Positions 32,812-36,228 of a stretch of DNA of 36,228 nucleotides are shown here, piece by piece (within the stretch, counting starts at the first letter, position 1; each line of letters starts with the position of its first letter). The DNA is taken from NCBI GenBank assembly GCA_009377635.1, contig WHTR01000021.1:2738-38965 (forward strand). Reading direction: 5' to 3'. Origin of the DNA: Chloroflexota bacterium (GTDB taxonomy: Bacteria; Chloroflexota; UBA6077; SHYK01). The notes under the pieces are model-generated. The model did no database searches and was not told the origin of the DNA. It saw only the letters and a list, made by a program, of their open reading frames with translations. Made by a program: the position numbers and the translations under genes.

Positions 32812-33231
32812 ATGCTGAACGACGCCGACTGGGCCTTCACGCCCGACCAGCTGATGATCCAGTCCGTTGTGCGAGGCCTCGTCTAGGGCGAGATGTTGCC
32901 TTTCACCCTTGGCTGTTTCGATGAGGCCCGATTCCCCCGCGAGCTGGTCCCGCGTCAGGGCGATCTCGGCCTATTGCCCCCGATCATACTCCGCTACAGG
33001 GCAGCCATCGACGACACGAGCTACGGGCTGGTACGCCAGTGGCTCGAGCGCGGCGACTCGGCCCTCCGCTCGTTCGTATCGGTGCAGAGCAGCCTTTGTA
33101 GGTTCCCCATCTCGGTGTACGGCTCCGAGGAGCAGAAGGAGCACTACGTCCCAGGGATGCAACGCGGTGAGTGGATCGGCTACTTCGGGCTCACCGAGCC
33201 GGATCACGGCAGCGACCCGAGCGGCATGGAG
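32812..33231 (+). pseudogene. acyl-CoA dehydrogenase, interrupted and truncated
   Basis: From ATG 32812 the frame reads FTPDQLMIQSVVRGLV, a TAG stop at 32884-32886, then continues with RFPRELVPRQGDLGLL, SYGLVRQWLERGDSALRSFV, VYGSEEQKEHYVPGMQRGEW and YFGLTEPDHGSDPSGM. That is the N-terminal third of a glutaryl-CoA dehydrogenase-like enzyme, including the FAD-facing LTEPDxGSD motif. It breaks off at about 33228, where a methyltransferase begins on the opposite strand. Two independent defects (nonsense codon, loss of about 250 residues) make it clearly dead. Confidence 0.9.
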
Positions 33232-33545
33232 CGGGCGTCTCCCTCGTCGAACCGGAGATTGGGGATACCCTCTGCAAGTTTGCGCGCCTTGGCCAGGAAT
33301 GCCGGCGATGGGTCCAGCCCGACCGTCTCACCCACCTTCGGCCACCGTGCTAGCTCTCGGCAGATCGCACCCGAACCACACCCCGCCTCCAGCACACGGG
33401 CGGCCTCCGGGAAGTCCACGCGCTCGAGAAAGGCTCCCCGAATTTCACGTTGGAGCGGGTCGGCAGCGCGCAGCTCCATCGCATTGATGAGAACGTTCAG
33501 GACACTTTGGTCAAGCGTGGTGACCTGAGAGTACGCGTCAGGCAT
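33204..33545 (-). pseudogene. class I SAM methyltransferase, N-terminal fragment
   Basis: ATG 33545 with GGGGAG seven bases upstream. The 113 residues carry the SAM-binding motif I VLEAGCGSGAICREL, motif II GLDPSPAFLAKARKLA and the acidic FDEGDARSMP, then end at the junction with the acyl-CoA dehydrogenase fragment. UbiE/COQ5-type enzymes are usually 200-280 residues, so the substrate half is lost. Both truncated genes end within the same few bases, so one deletion took both 3' ends. Confidence 0.88.
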
Positions 33546-33614
33546 CGGCCGGCTCCCCTCGGCACCAGTTTAGACAGGTTCAGTGTACCGAATCCGATCG
33601 GCGCGGCGGGCCGC

Positions 33615-33941
33615 CTAATCCGGTACAGATACCTCACGCCATGCAGTCAGGCCGCCAGCGCTGCTGTATCGTGGGCCGCGATGCAGCTGAGGAGGGCGTT
33701 TGCGTCGGCCTTGGTAAACATCGACTCGAAGGAAGGGAAGGACGCTGGCGAACAACACCGTCAGAACCGTCCAGGCCACCGCCTCGCGGGGCGACGCCGC
33801 GCTCGTCCACGAGACGACGACAAGCAGTGCCGCGACCGTTGGGACCGGTGCGAACACCTCGGTTGTTACGCGAGCGATGGGCCGCCCGATTCGCGACGCG
33901 GCAGGAACATCCATGTCCGGAAGGCTACCCGATCGGGCCAT
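33615..33941 (-). pseudogene. small integral membrane protein, truncated
   Basis: ATG 33941 (GGTGAG upstream) leads to SRIGRPIARVTTEVFAPVPT, a transmembrane helix (VAALLVVVSWTSA) and a second (AVAWTVLTVLFASVLPFL). Plausible sequence ends near 33723 and the rest to 33615 is junk. It resembles the N-terminus of an uncharacterised, possibly PAP2-related membrane family; that assignment is weak. It begins six bases after the stop of the small frameshifted ORF on the same strand, so the two were probably an operon. Confidence 0.45.
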
Positions 33942-33946
33942 CGGTC

Positions 33947-34082
33947 TCACCCAGCGATGCGATCCGCGCCGTGAGGCTGGAAGTGCTCTTCCTGTTCGAG
34001 GCGCACCAGGAGTGCAGGCGCTCCCTGCGAATGTGATCTGCAGCTGCACCAGCAGGATAGGACGCTCCATCGGATCTCGCAT
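33947..34082 (-). pseudogene. small frameshifted ORF upstream of the membrane protein fragment
   Basis: From ATG 34082 (GGGGGAAATTCCCG upstream) the first frame reads MRDPMERPILLVQLQITFAG. A second frame then continues sensibly with APALLVRLEQEEHFQPHGAD and a TGA ending at 33947. The join needs one frame change near 34020. I do not know the family. The evidence is only the sensible look of both halves and the tight spacing to the next gene. Confidence 0.3.
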
Positions 34083-34164
34083 CGGGAATTTCCCCCATCT
34101 TGCCAGCCTATAATCGAGCACCAGGCCGCGATCTCTGGCAGGACGGCAGGTAGGACCTGAACCG

Positions 34165-34311
34165 ATGACAGGAGGCAGCACCTACCCTGATCTCCTCTGT
34201 GCGCTGTCATTTGCCGCCGACCTGGGCCTGGGTCAGCCCATGGAGCATGACGTAACGAGAGAGGCAGGTGGTGGATTTCGACGACGACGAGAACGAGTCA
34301 GCCGCGCGTGA
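34165..34311 (+). pseudogene. HD-domain/regulator N-terminal scrap
   Basis: ATG 34165 starts GGSTYPDLLCALSFAADLGL then GQPMEHDVTRE. The LxALSxAxDLGxGQPMEH block is what I know from the N-termini of HD-domain phosphohydrolases and associated regulators. Homology ends near 34257, where an amidohydrolase remnant starts in another frame; the frame itself runs to TGA 34311. Roughly 30 real codons remain. Confidence 0.55.
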
Positions 34312-34456
34312 GCGCAAGGCGCGGGCGCACGAGCCGAATCAGCCGCGCAATCGCCTGCTGCCCAGTAGCTACTTGAAGCGGAACTTCTGGTTTACAATCG
34401 AGACCGAGCTGACTGAGCTGGCGGAGTCCATGAACTTCCTGGGCGCGGGTGTCTAG
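34268..34456 (+). pseudogene. amidohydrolase fragment
   Basis: 62 codons ending at TAG 34456. Segments RNRLLPSSYLKRNFWFTIET and ELAESMNFLGA match the region of amidohydrolase family 2 proteins that normally reads PSEYxKxNFWFTxETxE...LGAD and is followed by the metal aspartate (SDYPH). The rest of the enzyme is missing on both sides. GTG 34268 is only a nominal start. It abuts the HD-type scrap with no space, another deletion joint. Confidence 0.65.
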
Positions 34457-34547
34457 AGAAGGAGCCGTGGCTACGGTGATTCACTCCCGAAGACGTTGCT
34501 CCGCCGCAACCATGGCCGTGCTCATGATGGACACATGAGGTGCTCCC

Positions 34548-35177
34548 ATGACTGAAACGGTCGTCGATACCCGAACCGCTATGGTTATTCGGAAGATCTT
34601 CGCGGACGAAGAGCTCTATCGTATCGAGCTGGAGCGCGTCTTTGGAACATGCTGGCTCGTGCTCGGCCACGAGTCCAAGCTGCCGAACCGAGGCGACTAC
34701 TTCACCAACTATATGGGCGAAGATGGGGTCATCGTCTGCCGTGACCAGAACGGCAAGATCGACGGGGTGTGCCTCGCGGCGGGCGGCATGCGGGAAACCG
34801 AGCGCACGCACAAGATCTTCGACGATCCAGCGCAGGAGGTGCGCGCATACGTGGAACGAGGCTGCTTTTTCCCCGTTAACACGCTGATTACGCTCAGAGA
34901 AGACGTTGTTGATCAGTATCCCGAGCTCCCGCGTCGGCTATACGAGGCATGGGTGGCAGCCGAGCGCGTGTACCGCGATGAGATGAACGGTGGCGGCGAG
35001 CCCGACCACATGGGTCTCAGCGTGGCCGATCTGCAGCAGATGGGAATCTTCCCCACCGAGTACGGGTTCGATGCCAATCGCAAGAATATCCATATGATGA
35101 TCCAGTATTGTTACGAGCAGGGATTGATCCCTACTCTGTACGAGCCCGAAGATCTCTTCCACGAGTCCGCGCGTTAG
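34548..35177 (+). CDS. in-frame chimera: Rieske-oxygenase N-terminus fused to a 4,5-dihydroxyphthalate decarboxylase-like C-terminus
   Basis: ATG 34548 with GAGG seven bases upstream; 209 residues. Residues 1-73 (VIRKIFADEELYRIELERVF, LVLGHESKLPNRGDYFTNYM, VIVCRDQNGKI) are the opening of a ring-hydroxylating dioxygenase alpha subunit, stopping just before the Rieske cysteine. Residues 75-209 (ERGCFFPVNTLITLREDVVD, RRLYEAWVAAERVY, GIFPTEYGFDANRKNIHMMI, YCYEQGLIPTLYEPEDLF) match the C-terminal lobe of dihydroxyphthalate decarboxylase/SBP-like proteins. No iron-sulfur or iron ligands remain. The frame is intact across the joint near 34764 and its stop overlaps the next start (TAGTG), so it may still be translated, at least for coupling. 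Confidence 0.75.
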   Translation: MTETVVDTRTAMVIRKIFADEELYRIELERVFGTCWLVLGHESKLPNRGDYFTNYMGEDGVIVCRDQNGKIDGVCLAAGGMRETERTHKIFDDPAQEVRAYVERGCFFPVNTLITLREDVVDQYPELPRRLYEAWVAAERVYRDEMNGGGEPDHMGLSVADLQQMGIFPTEYGFDANRKNIHMMIQYCYEQGLIPTLYEPEDLFHESAR

Positions 35178-36124
35178 TGCTGGGCCTCGCTCTCGCGTCC
35201 GCCTTCGCCCCGGCCATGTTCCGGGAAGCCGTCGATTGGCCTAGAATCCACGCATGGCTTACCAATGGGGCTCCCCAGCCGCTCGACCTCGCGAGCGAGA
35301 CGCGGGAGGTTGTCGAGCAGCAGATCGCTCGCATCCGCGCCGCCTATGACGTGCTTCGCCAGCAGCTCGAGGCCTTCCGGCCGGATGTCATCGTCATGCT
35401 GGCGAGTGACAGCGGTCGCGTGTTCACCCGTGTCCAGGTACCCCAGATTGCCACTTACCTGGGCGAGGAGATCTGGGGCAGCACGCGCTATGCCGAGATC
35501 GCTGAGCCCGCTGAGGATGACGTCGTGCGGCTGCCGTGCGCCCCGCAGCTCGCGGCGTTTCTCCATCGAGAGCTGGTACACCTGGGTTTCGATGTGAGCT
35601 ACAGCAGGACGCTGCGGCCGCTGGGCCAGCCGGAGTACGGCACAACGGCAGCATTCGTCGCGCCGGCTCGAGTGCTGATGCCGAGCTTAGATATTCCAGT
35701 CGTCCCGATCTACATCAATACACTGGTGTGGCCCGCGCCCAACGGCCATCGTTGCTATGCCCTCGGCCAGTCCATCTCGGAGCTCCTCAGCGAGCGCGAG
35801 GAGCGCGTGGCGCTGCTTGCGTGCGGCGGACTGTCCCACGACCATCACGGGCCCCGCGCCGGGTGGATCGACCAGCCATTCGACCGCTGGGTGCTGGAGC
35901 AGGTCGCGCGCGGCAAGGGAACCGAGATGAAGTCGATGTACGACCTGGAGTCAGACGCGCTGCGCGGCGGTGGAGGCCAGGTGCGGCTCTGGATCATCGC
36001 GGCTGCCGCTGCCGAGACCCTGGGCGCGAAAGCCAGAATCGTCGACTATTTTCCATCGGGCTCGGCTGCCACGGGCATGGGTTTCGCCTACTGGCCTATC
36101 GCCGTAGCAGGCGCGCCTCGCTAA
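35177..36124 (+). CDS. LigB-like extradiol dioxygenase relative lacking the iron ligands
   Basis: 315 residues from GTG 35177, whose G is the last base of the upstream stop. The fold is clear throughout: ALASAFAPAMFREAVDWPRI, FRPDVIVMLASDSGRVF, PQLAAFLHRELVHLGFDVSY, IPVVPIYINTLVWPAPNGHR, ACGGLSHDHHGPRAGWIDQP and VDYFPSGSAATGMGFAYW. Yet the positions that bind Fe(II) in LigB are replaced: F10 (SSHAP histidine), S79 (DH histidine) and Q268 (GxxExRxW glutamate). The catalytic-base histidine H221 remains. The frame is open and complete, so this is either a pseudoenzyme with a new role or very young decay. Coupled to the chimera upstream. Confidence 0.85.
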   Translation: MLGLALASAFAPAMFREAVDWPRIHAWLTNGAPQPLDLASETREVVEQQIARIRAAYDVLRQQLEAFRPDVIVMLASDSGRVFTRVQVPQIATYLGEEIWGSTRYAEIAEPAEDDVVRLPCAPQLAAFLHRELVHLGFDVSYSRTLRPLGQPEYGTTAAFVAPARVLMPSLDIPVVPIYINTLVWPAPNGHRCYALGQSISELLSEREERVALLACGGLSHDHHGPRAGWIDQPFDRWVLEQVARGKGTEMKSMYDLESDALRGGGGQVRLWIIAAAAAETLGAKARIVDYFPSGSAATGMGFAYWPIAVAGAPR

Positions 36125-36228
36125 ATGCTGTCAATGAGCTAAGACTCGAACAACATCATCGCACGCACCGGCCATCAATGCCCCGGTCGACCTGCTCGTC
36201 GACCACTACCACGATCTCATCCGCCGCG
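36125..36228. other. right-edge sequence, unassigned
   Basis: The last 104 bases have one open frame reading APVDLLVDHYHDLIRR to the edge, without a start codon or ribosome binding site. It looks coding but is too short to assign. A 7-bp inverted repeat GGTCGAC/GTCGACC is embedded in it. Confidence 0.2.

Noticed and set aside
1-36228. CRISPR array or long tandem repeats
   Set aside because: No regularly spaced repeats seen anywhere by reading.

Overview
This is a high-GC bacterial window (roughly two thirds G+C by eye) with frequent GTG and TTG starts. It is dominated by aromatic-acid catabolism genes: Rieske oxygenases, class II aldolases, LigB-type extradiol dioxygenase relatives, ACMSD-like amidohydrolases, a bicupin gentisate-type dioxygenase, a luciferase-like monooxygenase, a Gfo/Idh dehydrogenase, SDRs and family 5 solute-binding proteins. 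Such paralogue-rich content is known from Chloroflexota and some deep-branching soil lineages. I lean that way, but there is no rRNA or marker gene to settle it.

Layout. 1-3212: class II aldolase (runs off the left edge), Rieske oxygenase, scrap of an ABC ATPase, M29-fold protein. 3213-10468: a mobile-element zone with a DDE transposase scrap, tRNA-Pro(GGG) with promoter and terminator, an AT-richer segment carrying a MetF-like gene, a truncated IS256-type transposase, a DinB-like gene, a two-gene module whose second product looks like a ribbon-helix-helix protein, a 195-bp MITE-like element, and an IS66 transposase missing its C-terminus. 10493-12941: intact class II aldolase, then a Rieske gene cut in half and joined to the middle of a solute-binding protein. 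12880-16035: a leftward three-gene set of two paralogous beta-propellers and a membrane-anchored secreted protein. 16052-21615: truncated aldolase, SDR, truncated alpha/beta hydrolase, luciferase-like monooxygenase, bicupin dioxygenase, Gfo/Idh dehydrogenase. 21676-31140: solute-binding protein, two intact Rieske oxygenases, LigB C-terminal fragment, arylamine N-acetyltransferase, two amidohydrolases, MFS exporter. 31332-36124: a dense run of gene fragments, ending in an in-frame chimera (Rieske-type N-terminus joined to a dihydroxyphthalate-decarboxylase-like C-terminus) that abuts a LigB-like gene lacking all three expected iron ligands.

How the genes fit together. Ring hydroxylation (Rieske), dehydrogenation (Gfo/Idh, SDR), decarboxylation (amidohydrolase, decarboxylase-like), ring opening (LigB, bicupin) and aldol cleavage (class II aldolase) would make a phthalate/protocatechuate/gentisate-like toolkit. 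However, no ferredoxin, reductase, transcription regulator, or ABC permease is visible. About eighteen genes are truncated, interrupted or fused, and most of the broken ones keep their 5' end and ribosome binding site. The main message of the window is a catabolic region being remodelled by deletion and fusion among paralogues, with a few products that could have new functions. Mixed-strain assembly error is the main alternative to exclude.
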